A stretch of DNA of 16,202 nucleotides from DATIBL01 sp035457505 (GTDB taxonomy: Bacteria > Patescibacteriota > Minisyncoccia > Phycocordibacterales > UBA6899): NCBI GenBank assembly GCA_035457505.1, contig DATIBL010000035.1, positions 1 to 16,202 of the forward strand, read 5' to 3'. A model generated the notes under the pieces. That model saw only the letters and a program-made list of their open reading frames with translations. It searched no databases and had not been told where the DNA came from. A program made the translations under genes and the position numbers. This document shows positions 7,997 to 14,437 of the stretch, one piece after another (positions within the stretch are counted from its first letter, which is position 1; the number at the start of each line of letters is the position of its first letter).

Positions 7997-9514
7997 TCAT
8001 TTTTTCCCGAACCATCCATCCCAACGATGCAAAATGGTGCGAATGGGACGCCTCAGCACGCTCTTGTCCTTTTTCAATTTTTTTATAAATTTCATCTGCT
8101 CCTCTACTGTATTGAGCCGCCCGAATTCTCGAAATGTTCCTCGACCAAATGCAGTATTCATCGCACGGCCAAACGGGAGAAGATTCCCGGTGAAATATCC
8201 CGCCAAAAGTTTGTCGAAAAGCGCCTCCCGATCGAGCACTGGCTTCCCATCATCCCCTTTCGGCACATGCTCCGAAACGGCTTCCAGGAGGGAGCCGAGC
8301 ATCCTCCGCTCTTTTGGGTACGCGAATACCGTGGGCCAAATCGTGCCGTCCTTTTCCTTCACATACGAAGACGCCTCATCATCGTTCTGAAACTTTTTTG
8401 TTATCTTTTTTCCAAGGCGAGACTCCATCGCGATTTTCGCGTGCAACAACGCAGGATGATCAGATTTCTTCGCTTTCACCATCGTACGCCTGGTGATCTC
8501 CTCCGTGATCGCCTCATTGAGCGGCCTCAGATATATCTTCCCATCGCTTCCAACAAAACTCACACCCGTACGATGAGCAACGATAGGCTGGCCTGTCGAT
8601 TCTCGCCCGACCACTCGGATGGAGGAATATGCTTTGGCATGGATCATCTCATGAAGAATGGTGCCCTCGATACGATACGGCTGCTCGCGTGTCGCCGTTG
8701 AATCAATCGCAGAAACTTGGGATTGAGAGTGATGCTGGCCCAAACTATCTTTTTTGTGAAACATCCACGCACCATCGCGAAACATCTGGACATGATCTTC
8801 CGAGATATCAAACGGCTCAAGGCCAAAACGTGCCCTGAGTGAATCAATCTCCACATTAGCCATCCCAACAAGAGCACGATTGCTTTCTGTAAGCGACTCA
8901 CGAGCGTTAAACATCCGCAACCAGTGGTCAGAATTCTCCGACGGCCACCGTGGCTCTGCAAATCTCTCCATTTGCTCGGCTAATATCTTCACCGCCTCCT
9001 TTTCATCCTTGGCTCCGATCACCGAACGCGTTAGCGTTCGCGCTTCTTCCCCCGGCGGAATCGTTCCGTATTTCTCCAAAAGCCTCTTTGCGGTGTCGTA
9101 GATCTCCGCACTGGATGCACCCCCAAGGTTCATCCCCTCAAGCTCCCGTAGGGCGGCGCTGGGGTCCATCCGGACGCGATCAGCTAATTCCTCGTCGCCG
9201 ATCTCTTCTTCGATCTCTTTGACGAGCTCCGCGCGCTTGCGCTCGAAGAGCAGCGGATCGCCTTGGGCCTTCTGCTTCTCTTCAATCAGATCATACGTCG
9301 AACGAATCTCACGCTCAGAATCGACAAAATCCCCGAAAGACGGAGTTGCCTTATCCTGTTTCCGCCCTGATCCTGTCGGTTCGACAAATTGCGCTACTGC
9401 AGCTTCGTCCCACATTCCACGCCGCTCAAGCCCCGCCTGGTACGAGCTTTTGATCTGCGCATCCGGATCGAATGCATCGTCACGAATCTCATTCTCCGGT
9501 GCAGATTCCTTCAT
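7997..9514 (-). CDS. Putative zinc metallopeptidase (HExxH), uncharacterised
   Basis: 505 residues with no signal peptide or clear membrane segment. The central segment has HEMIH (H288-H292, DNA 8653-8639) inside a hydrophobic helix beginning EGTILHEMIHAKAY, the classic HExxH zinc-binding signature. The NEAITEE helix (333-339) lies about 45 residues downstream and could supply the third, glutamate ligand (E334, E338 or E339) as in gluzincins. The N-terminal 200 residues are acidic and helical; the C-terminal 100 residues are basic, ending in a K/R/W-rich tail. I know no named family that fits. The start is the ATG at 9514, 15 nt after the map stop with no good Shine-Dalgarno sequence, so co-transcription and coupling with map are likely. 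The 3' part is visibly more AT-rich than the ribosomal genes. Activity, substrate and location are inferred only. Confidence 0.85.
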   Translation of the reverse strand: MKESAPENEIRDDAFDPDAQIKSSYQAGLERRGMWDEAAVAQFVEPTGSGRKQDKATPSFGDFVDSEREIRSTYDLIEEKQKAQGDPLLFERKRAELVKEIEEEIGDEELADRVRMDPSAALRELEGMNLGGASSAEIYDTAKRLLEKYGTIPPGEEARTLTRSVIGAKDEKEAVKILAEQMERFAEPRWPSENSDHWLRMFNARESLTESNRALVGMANVEIDSLRARFGLEPFDISEDHVQMFRDGAWMFHKKDSLGQHHSQSQVSAIDSTATREQPYRIEGTILHEMIHAKAYSSIRVVGRESTGQPIVAHRTGVSFVGSDGKIYLRPLNEAITEEITRRTMVKAKKSDHPALLHAKIAMESRLGKKITKKFQNDDEASSYVKEKDGTIWPTVFAYPKERRMLGSLLEAVSEHVPKGDDGKPVLDREALFDKLLAGYFTGNLLPFGRAMNTAFGRGTFREFGRLNTVEEQMKFIKKLKKDKSVLRRPIRTILHRWDGWFGKK

Positions 9515-9529
9515 AGTTGAGCGCCGCTC

Positions 9530-10294
9530 TTACGGCAGCGTCAGGATCTCTGCTGCGCCATCGGTGATGAGGATCGTATGTTCCCAATGCGCGGAGAGCG
9601 AGCCATCTTCGGTGATGATCGTGTACCCGTCCGGCATAATGCGCACATCTTCTCTTCCGAGCGTAAACATCGGTTCTAGTGCGAGCACCATGCCCGGCTT
9701 CAGGATCGGACCAGCGCCTTTCTTTCCATAGTTCGGCACGTACGGCTCTTCGTGCACCGCGTGCCCGACGCCGTGCCCCCCGAGCTCGCGCACGATCCCA
9801 TAACCCTCGGCATTTGCGACCGCCTCGATCGCCGCGCCGATGTCGCCAATATGTGCACCCCCGCGTGCGGCCTTGATCCCGAGCATAAGCGCCTCGTGCG
9901 TACGCTCCACAAGTTTGCGCACGTCCTTGGACGACTCGCCGACGACGATGCTCATCGCGCTGTCCGTGATCAGCCCCTGATGCGTGACGCCGAGATCGAT
10001 CGACACGATGTCGCCTTCTTCAATCACGCGATCGCCCGGAATCCCGTGCACGATCTCGTCGTTCACGGATACGCAGAGCGACGCAGGAAATGGCTTCCGC
10101 GCGCCATGTGGGGTATAGCCCTTGAATGGCGGAATGTCGCTGCCTTCGCGGATCAGCTTCTCTGCCAACTGATCGAGCTCTCCCGTTGTGACGCCCGGAG
10201 CGATCGCATCCCGAACAGCCAAAAGCACACGGGCAAGCCGCTTCCCGCTCTCGCGGAGCTGAACGATATCTTCAGGTGTTTTGATCTTTGCCAT
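9530..10294 (-). CDS. map: Methionine aminopeptidase type I
   Basis: 254 residues, the usual length for bacterial type I MetAP, which removes the N-terminal Met from nascent proteins in the cytosol. The five metal ligands are all present: D100 (SIDLG), D111 (LITDSAM), H174 (GGHGVGH), E207 (ALEPMF) and E238 (HWEHT). The substrate-pocket histidines are H83 (VHGIPGD) and H181 (HEEP). The start MAKIKTPEDI matches the family N-terminus. No Shine-Dalgarno sequence precedes it; a TG-extended -10-like box ends 6 nt upstream, suggesting a leaderless message. It normally follows adk directly, but here three membrane-protein genes and a terminator intervene, so it probably has its own promoter. The metallopeptidase gene follows after 15 nt. 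Confidence 0.97.
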   Translation of the reverse strand: MAKIKTPEDIVQLRESGKRLARVLLAVRDAIAPGVTTGELDQLAEKLIREGSDIPPFKGYTPHGARKPFPASLCVSVNDEIVHGIPGDRVIEEGDIVSIDLGVTHQGLITDSAMSIVVGESSKDVRKLVERTHEALMLGIKAARGGAHIGDIGAAIEAVANAEGYGIVRELGGHGVGHAVHEEPYVPNYGKKGAGPILKPGMVLALEPMFTLGREDVRIMPDGYTIITEDGSLSAHWEHTILITDGAAEILTLP

Positions 10295-10300
10295 GGGATG

Positions 10301-10309
10301 ATGCTAACA
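10301..10309 (-). promoter_or_regulatory. Candidate extended -10 for map
   Basis: Minus strand TGTTAGCAT contains TG-N-TAGCAT (hexamer 10306-10301, four of six consensus bases plus the TG extension). It ends 6 nt before the map ATG, placing the expected start of transcription on or next to the A of the start codon. TTGTGC lies upstream at a 19-nt spacing, longer than ideal. The evidence is moderate: it rests on geometry shared with the other three promoters and on the terminator upstream. Confidence 0.45.
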
Positions 10310-10328
10310 TGCCAAGCCAGAAATGGCA
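10310..10328. repeat. Short inverted repeat upstream of map
   Basis: TGCCA and TGGCA arms of 5 bp are separated by 9 nt just upstream of the candidate map -10 box, in the -15 to -35 zone. It could be an operator half-site pair, but arms this short occur by chance. The remainder of 10329-10446 shows no gene or other clear signal. Confidence 0.2.
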
Positions 10329-10446
10329 CAACATACATTTGCCCGCCAAATCTCGCGAAAGAAAGCTGAGGGATACAAAACTCGAAGTATGTCCCCACTC
10401 CCAAAACTCATCGAATCAACCGATCACCAGGTCAGCATTTCGTGAG

Positions 10447-10486
10447 AAAGACAGGGACCGCGAACGCGTGACAGAGGACTGTCTTT
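10447..10486 (-). terminator. Probable terminator after the membrane-protein cassette
   Basis: Two 8-nt arms (AAAGACAG and CTGTCTTT) pair around a GC-rich 24-nt interior that can form an inner CGC-GTTC-GCG hairpin. The structure begins 1 nt after the TAA at 10488. On the minus strand only a short TTTCT follows, so strength is uncertain; on the plus strand the arm runs into six T. It would separate the cassette from map. Confidence 0.5.
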
Positions 10487-10487
10487 T

Positions 10488-11255
10488 TTACTCTTGTATA
10501 CGTATTCCAGAGGCAATCTGAAGAATTTCTTCAGGCGTGGCGAACGTCACGACAACCATATATGATCGCCCGGACTGTAGGTCAAATACCTCAATTCGTC
10601 CCATTGAATAACTCCGCCTTGTCATAATATAGACATGCCCCCCAATGTCATCGTGGGAAAATTCATAGATATGATCACAAGACGGATCACACATCGCTGC
10701 AATAACGATCCCTTTCTCCGCAAGCTTGGCGGCCAAACTTTCCATTTCTTGAAGATTGCTGAACAACCCCCAGTCATCCGGCGTTGCATGGAGAACATCT
10801 GAGATACGCGAAAACGAATAGCCATCGCCCTTCGTCATTTTCAACGTGCTTTCTGGTTCCTTGGAATCTCTCTGCGTATCAGGAAGAATTGAAACAGCGA
10901 CCCTTGGCTCAAAGCCGTCCCAATCGCCACTCTGCTGAGTTGAAGTCGCGAAAAAATATCCCGAGCTCACGCCAGGCGCCAAAGGGGGTGTCGTACTCGA
11001 GAGCGTGAACCAGGAAGGGATAATAATCTCAAGTCCATCAAAGGCGATCGGCTTGCTCGACCCTACGGGGTATCGAAGATCGACAGATTCCGGCACCAAT
11101 TGAAGAGATGGGAAACGCCCTTCCTGCCACTGAACCAATCGATAGAGCAACAGCCGAGTCGAAAGATCTCGTTGCCAATAGAACGTGCATACAATGATAA
11201 TTCCAACAACAAAGATCAAACCTCCAACTATTACCCGTTTCGAGTGAGCGCTCAT
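10488..11255 (-). CDS. Membrane-anchored hypothetical protein
   Basis: 255 residues. A short basic N-terminus is followed by one hydrophobic helix (about 8-26, VIVGGLIFVVGIIIV) and a polar domain of about 225 residues, so it is probably a single-pass protein with its domain outside the cytoplasm. The domain has a CDPSC motif (C189, C193), possibly a disulfide or metal site, and ends in beta-rich segments. The layout loosely recalls PsbP-like domains but I cannot assign it. The start is the ATG at 11255, where the membrane helix begins. A longer reading from 11459 would overlap the preceding small membrane protein in another frame and adds a Cys/Arg-rich stretch unlike a real protein. The ATG is 11 nt after the preceding stop. 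The region is AT-richer than the ribosomal genes. Confidence 0.82.
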   Translation of the reverse strand: MSAHSKRVIVGGLIFVVGIIIVCTFYWQRDLSTRLLLYRLVQWQEGRFPSLQLVPESVDLRYPVGSSKPIAFDGLEIIIPSWFTLSSTTPPLAPGVSSGYFFATSTQQSGDWDGFEPRVAVSILPDTQRDSKEPESTLKMTKGDGYSFSRISDVLHATPDDWGLFSNLQEMESLAAKLAEKGIVIAAMCDPSCDHIYEFSHDDIGGHVYIMTRRSYSMGRIEVFDLQSGRSYMVVVTFATPEEILQIASGIRIQE

Positions 11256-11266
11256 GTGAAATGAGT

Positions 11267-11496
11267 TTAACACTTCGCAAAAAAGACAGGAAATGCGAGC
11301 GCCACCGCAAGGACGATCAGGCCGATCGCGAGGGTCCAATCCTTCCGACGAACAGCGACGACAACTCCATAGCCAAGAGCAGACGCGATAGTCAGACCGA
11401 TCCCCAACAACCAAGCACTGTCGCCCACGACACCGAATCCCCATCTCCGCCACAAGCAAATGCCGGGAGCGGAATACTCAGGGAAAGCGGGATCAT
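11267..11496 (-). pseudogene. Small two-helix membrane protein with apparent one-base frameshift
   Basis: An ATG at 11496 overlaps the upstream stop as ATGA and opens a hydrophobic leader ending PAFACGG (Cys at residue 15). That frame ends at a TGA at 11394-11392 after 34 codons. A different frame carries a convincing two-helix protein (LLGIGLTIASALGYG, RRKDW, LAIGLIVLAVALAFPVFF, AKC) to the TAA at 11267. One extra G in the run of four G on the minus strand (11442-11439) would join them into a 76-residue protein: leader, CGGDGG, helix, basic loop, helix. The intact reading matches the architecture of its upstream neighbour. The break may be a sequencing or assembly undercall, or a real mutation. 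Alternatively the second part is translated alone from a TTG at 11455. No family is recognised. Confidence 0.65.
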
Positions 11497-11855
11497 ATCA
11501 TCTCAATGTTGGTAGAGGTTGACTGCGGAAAATCAGGAGCACCAACTGATTCACACCCAGAGGAGACGACATACGAGCCGAAGGCCATAACAGACCATAC
11601 GATTATCGTGGTCAATAACACCCTTTTTGTTCTACTGAAACCGACGATATCTTTGTGGGCGTGACGCCAAAAAGCATACGCGACAACCGGCACCACAAGA
11701 TAGAGCATTGGAAATAGAAACTGTATGAACGCAAAAAATCGACTGATCACCATACTCTCATAAAACAAATCGGGGAGGCCAATCCCTCCGCAAGCAAAGA
11801 CTTGCAATGGTGCAGACAGAACAGCAGCTACGATAACACGACGAATGTTAAGCAT
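11493..11855 (-). CDS. Small membrane protein with signal-like leader and FACGG motif
   Basis: 120 residues. The N-terminus (1-21) looks like a signal sequence: basic MLNIRR, a hydrophobic core, then VFA before C22-G-G. This could be cut by signal peptidase I (VFA|C) or, less typically, be a lipoprotein site. Two membrane helices follow (about 40-62 and 79-97), separated by a basic loop (RHAHKDIVGFSRTKR), then a short polar tail with C101. It starts 9 nt after the adk stop with no Shine-Dalgarno sequence, so it is probably co-transcribed with adk, and it overlaps the next start by ATGA. The gene includes markedly AT-rich stretches. Family unknown; the next gene looks like a divergent paralog of the same architecture. 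Confidence 0.8.
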   Translation of the reverse strand: MLNIRRVIVAAVLSAPLQVFACGGIGLPDLFYESMVISRFFAFIQFLFPMLYLVVPVVAYAFWRHAHKDIVGFSRTKRVLLTTIIVWSVMAFGSYVVSSGCESVGAPDFPQSTSTNIEMI

Positions 11856-11864
11856 AGATATAGC

Positions 11865-12470
11865 CTACTCCCCGAACAAATTCTCCACGATGTCCTTGTG
11901 GACTTCCTCGATCGTGCGTTCGCCGTTGATCTCGATGAAATCGTAATCACGGTCGCGGCGATAGCGGGCCACTGTCGGCATGACATCGCGCTCGTACCAG
12001 GAGAGCCGTTTGTGGATGGCCTCGGCGGTATCGTCGGCACGACCCTCCTTGGCGGCGCGTTCAAGCAAATGCTGTGCACTCCATTCGGGAGAGACGCGAA
12101 TATAGACGACGGCCGGCTTTTCGCGGCGAAAGAACTTGAGCGCGATGTCGAGATTTTTGGCCTCGTCGACCGTGCGCGGCGTTCCGTCGAGGATCAGGTG
12201 CTCTTGGCCAGTGAGATTTTTTACAAAAAGCTCCGACCACGTCCACATCGCAAGGAAAGACGGGAGAAGCTCGCCCTTCTCGATCGCCTCACGCGCGATC
12301 TTTGCAGCGTAGGTGTCCCCTTTTACAAACTCGCGGATATGCTGCCCCATCTGAAGATAGAAGATCGGTGTTCCGGGGTCCTTTGCTGTCATGTATTCCT
12401 TCAAGAGCGCAACTTGCGTGCCCTTTCCCGACCCAGAAGCCCCGATAAAGATGAGCGTTTGCTTGTCCAT
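11865..12470 (-). CDS. adk: Adenylate kinase (short-LID type)
   Basis: 201 residues. Adenylate kinase interconverts ATP + AMP and 2 ADP in the cytosol. Signatures: P-loop GASGSGKGTQ (10-19), an AMP-binding region around GQHIREFV (42-49) and GELLP (66-70), DGTPRT (95-100; DGFPRT in most bacteria), and GRADDTAEAIHKRL (143-156). The LID is short: only a few residues separate R138 from the GRADDT motif, so the long Cys/His zinc-type insert of many bacterial enzymes is absent. The start is the ATG at 12470 because MDKQTLIFIGASGSG matches the family N-terminus; an upstream ATG at 12518 would add residues encoded by the terminator hairpin. It is transcribed separately from secY, with an extended -10 box 8 nt upstream. 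Confidence 0.95.
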   Translation of the reverse strand: MDKQTLIFIGASGSGKGTQVALLKEYMTAKDPGTPIFYLQMGQHIREFVKGDTYAAKIAREAIEKGELLPSFLAMWTWSELFVKNLTGQEHLILDGTPRTVDEAKNLDIALKFFRREKPAVVYIRVSPEWSAQHLLERAAKEGRADDTAEAIHKRLSWYERDVMPTVARYRRDRDYDFIEINGERTIEEVHKDIVENLFGE

Positions 12471-12478
12471 ATGCCCCG

Positions 12479-12487
12479 AGTATAGCA
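12479..12487 (-). promoter_or_regulatory. Extended -10 promoter of adk, near-leaderless
   Basis: Minus strand TGCTATACT holds the hexamer TATACT (12484-12479, five of six consensus bases) with the TG extension. It ends 8 nt before the adk ATG, so the leader would be about 2 nt. The -35 region (TCTGGG at 12507-12502) is poor and falls inside the upstream hairpin, leaving the extended -10 as the main determinant. Confidence 0.65.
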
Positions 12488-12490
12488 CAC

Positions 12491-12524
12491 GAAAAAGTGC
12501 ACCCAGAAACGGGTGCACTTTTTC
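12491..12524 (-). terminator. Perfect hairpin between secY and adk
   Basis: A perfect 14-bp stem (GAAAAAGTGCACCC) with a 6-nt loop, whose 3' arm ends CTTTTTC on either strand. It fits an intrinsic, possibly bidirectional, terminator ending the ribosomal operon. It lies about 175 nt after the secY stop and immediately before the adk -10 box, so its 3' arm overlaps the adk promoter region. Confidence 0.8.
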
Positions 12525-12700
12525 GGAATATTCTCCCTAAATCGGGTTTTTGAATGCAGAGCGCGCACTGTTTCCAAGCGTTCTGAATTTTCGATGCCAT
12601 GCGACGGCTTGGACTGGGGCGGTGCTCGAGAAGCTGTATGAGTGATACTGCTTCCGAGCCCGCCTCAGGAAAGCCGAGCAGGGCGCGAAAATTCCGAATG
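12525..12700. other. Non-coding 3' region after secY
   Basis: This stretch lies between the secY stop and the hairpin. A frame read from the ATG at 12600 runs through the hairpin and into adk out of frame, with no recognisable protein features. No tRNA or known RNA element was recognised. It is probably the 3' untranslated region of the operon. Confidence 0.5.
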
Positions 12701-13975
12701 CTAGTACTCGCGCATCGAGATCTGCGCGTCGAGTTTTTTGACCAGATCCAGCACCACCGACACGACGATCAGGAGCGCCGTGCCACCAATCGCGAGTGCC
12801 GGATTGTCCGTGAACGCCTGCATGGCGTACGGAAGAACGGCAATCGCGCCAAGGAAGAGCGCTCCGGCAAAGGTCGTGCGGGTCAGGATGCGGGCAATAT
12901 ACTCAGCTGTCGCCAATCCCGGACGCACGCCCGGAATGAATGCTCCCGACTTCTGCAAGTTGGTCGCGATCGCCTCCGGATCGAAAGTGACAGCGGTGTA
13001 GAAGTACGTGAACAAGAAGACGAGGACGAAGTAGATGATCGATGAGAACACGCCGCCCGGCTGGAAGAGCGTCTGCATCGTGTCGCCGATCGAGCGCAGG
13101 GTGTCGTTGGTGAGCCCGGAGAAGAATCCTCCGATCAGCTGCGGGAAGAGCAAGATCGAGAGCGCGAAGATGATCGGAATGACGCCCGCCTGGTTCACGC
13201 GAAGCGGCAGGTACGTCGAGACGCCTCCGAAGAGCTTCCCGCCGCGCACGCGCTTGGCGTAGGTGATCGGGATCGGGCGCTCCGCTTCGGACATCACGAC
13301 GACTCCCGCAACAATCGCGATCGCCGCCCCGAGGAACATGAGGTACATCGGGATCTGAGACGGGTCGTACGCCGCAAGACTCTGCGACGCCACCATCGGA
13401 ATACGCGAGACGATACCCGCGAAGATGATGAGCGACACGCCGTTGCCAACGCCGAATTCCGTGATCAGCTCGCCGATCCACATGAGGAAGACAGAACCTG
13501 CTGTCACGATGAGCATATTCAGGAACATGTCGAACGGCGTAAGATGCGTGAGCACGCCCTGGCGCTCAAGGAGAACGAGGAGTCCGAATCCCTGAATGAG
13601 CGCGAGCGGAACCGTGAGCATTCTCGAGAACTGCGTGAATTTCTTGCGGCCAGCTTCGCCTTCTTCGTGGTACATCGCTTTCAGCTTCGGGAACATCATC
13701 GTCAGAAGCTGCATAATGATCGACGCCGTAATGTACGGACCGACGCCGAGCATGACGATCGAAAGATTGTCGAGGCCCGATCCTGAGAAGATGTTGAGGA
13801 GTCCGAGGAACTGATTGTTTTCGAACAGCTGCGAAAGTTTCTCCGCATCGACTCCCGGGATCGGGACCGCGGCCGAGATACGGAACACGAGGAGCATCGC
13901 AAGCACGAAGAAGATCCGGTTGCGAAGCGACGCGTCCGTGAACATGAGCCGCAGTTTGTAGAGGAATGTGTCCAT
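12701..13975 (-). CDS. secY: Protein translocase subunit SecY
   Basis: 424 residues, the normal bacterial length. SecY forms the ten-helix channel of the SecYEG translocon in the cytoplasmic membrane. Visible: N-terminal RNRIFFVLAMLLVFRISAAVP (first helix, split here by no gap); the plug/TM2b region around GSGLDNLSIVMLGVGPYI; the E/G-rich cytoplasmic loop after TM3; GVGNGVSLIIFAGIVSR (TM5); the AERPIPITYAKRVRG loop; and the NQAGVIPIIFA helix (TM7). The C-terminus ends in the conserved MREY-like tail. Its start at 13975 is preceded by GAAGG at 13985-13981 with 5-nt spacing, the clearest Shine-Dalgarno-like site in the window. It lies 19 nt after rplO, the standard spc-operon order, and is followed by an untranslated stretch and a terminator. 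Confidence 0.98.
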   Translation of the reverse strand: MDTFLYKLRLMFTDASLRNRIFFVLAMLLVFRISAAVPIPGVDAEKLSQLFENNQFLGLLNIFSGSGLDNLSIVMLGVGPYITASIIMQLLTMMFPKLKAMYHEEGEAGRKKFTQFSRMLTVPLALIQGFGLLVLLERQGVLTHLTPFDMFLNMLIVTAGSVFLMWIGELITEFGVGNGVSLIIFAGIVSRIPMVASQSLAAYDPSQIPMYLMFLGAAIAIVAGVVVMSEAERPIPITYAKRVRGGKLFGGVSTYLPLRVNQAGVIPIIFALSILLFPQLIGGFFSGLTNDTLRSIGDTMQTLFQPGGVFSSIIYFVLVFLFTYFYTAVTFDPEAIATNLQKSGAFIPGVRPGLATAEYIARILTRTTFAGALFLGAIAVLPYAMQAFTDNPALAIGGTALLIVVSVVLDLVKKLDAQISMREY

Positions 13976-13994
13976 AGGTGCCTTCGTGATTCGG

Positions 13995-14426
13995 TTACGC
14001 GACCGATCCTCCGGCGGCCGTGATCTTTTCCTTCGCGGACCCGGAGAGGGTCACGCCGGAGACAGTAAGGGATTTCGTGAGGGTGCCCGTGGCGAGGATC
14101 TTGATCGCGGGGATCTTGCCTCCGCGCTTCTCGACCAGCGCCTTCGCGAGCAAGGTCTCGGGATTCACCGATTCCCCTGCCGCGAATGCGGTCTCGAGCG
14201 CTGCGAGGTTGACCGGAGTCGGCTTCACCTGATGGCTTGTGAACGCGTATCCGCGATTCTTCGGAACCTTCTTGATGATGTCGCGAAGCTCCGGACGCAT
14301 GCGGTGTCCCGCGCGCGCCTTCTGGCCCTTCGTTCCGCGGCCCGAGGTCTTCCCTCGTTTGCCGCCACGGCCGACGCGCTTCGCCTTCTCGTTCCCGTGT
14401 GTGCGTGCCAATTGATTGAGCTGCAT
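13995..14426 (-). CDS. rplO: 50S ribosomal protein L15 (uL15)
   Basis: 143 residues, the usual length. The Gly/Arg/Lys-rich N-terminal extension (RVGRGGKRGKTSGRGTKGQK, 17-36), which threads into 23S rRNA in the large subunit, is diagnostic, as is the following GHRMRPELR region. The C-terminal half carries the expected VNPETLLAKALVEKRG and KILATGTLTKSLTVSG segments. The ATG at 14426 lies 11 nt after the rpsE stop, leaving no room for rpmD (L30), which normally lies here. No Shine-Dalgarno sequence is visible, so translation probably depends on coupling with rpsE. Confidence 0.98.
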   Translation of the reverse strand: MQLNQLARTHGNEKAKRVGRGGKRGKTSGRGTKGQKARAGHRMRPELRDIIKKVPKNRGYAFTSHQVKPTPVNLAALETAFAAGESVNPETLLAKALVEKRGGKIPAIKILATGTLTKSLTVSGVTLSGSAKEKITAAGGSVA

Positions 14427-14437
14427 AAGCGGTAAGG

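Noticed and set aside
11439..11442. Programmed -1 frameshift at the four-G run
   Set aside because: The run does not form a standard X-XXY-YYZ slippery site, and slipping GGG back to TGG mispairs at the first base. An indel or base-call error is simpler.
11256..11459. 68-residue N-terminal extension of the membrane-anchored protein
   Set aside because: It overlaps the convincing two-helix protein in another frame and has a Cys/Arg-rich composition; the ATG at 11255 gives a normal membrane anchor.
12468..12518. Upstream ATG at 12518 as the adk start
   Set aside because: The extra residues would be encoded by the terminator hairpin and promoter; the family N-terminus matches the ATG at 12470.
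12289..12600. Minus-strand frame of 103 residues after secY
   Set aside because: It runs through the terminator and overlaps adk out of frame, with no protein features.
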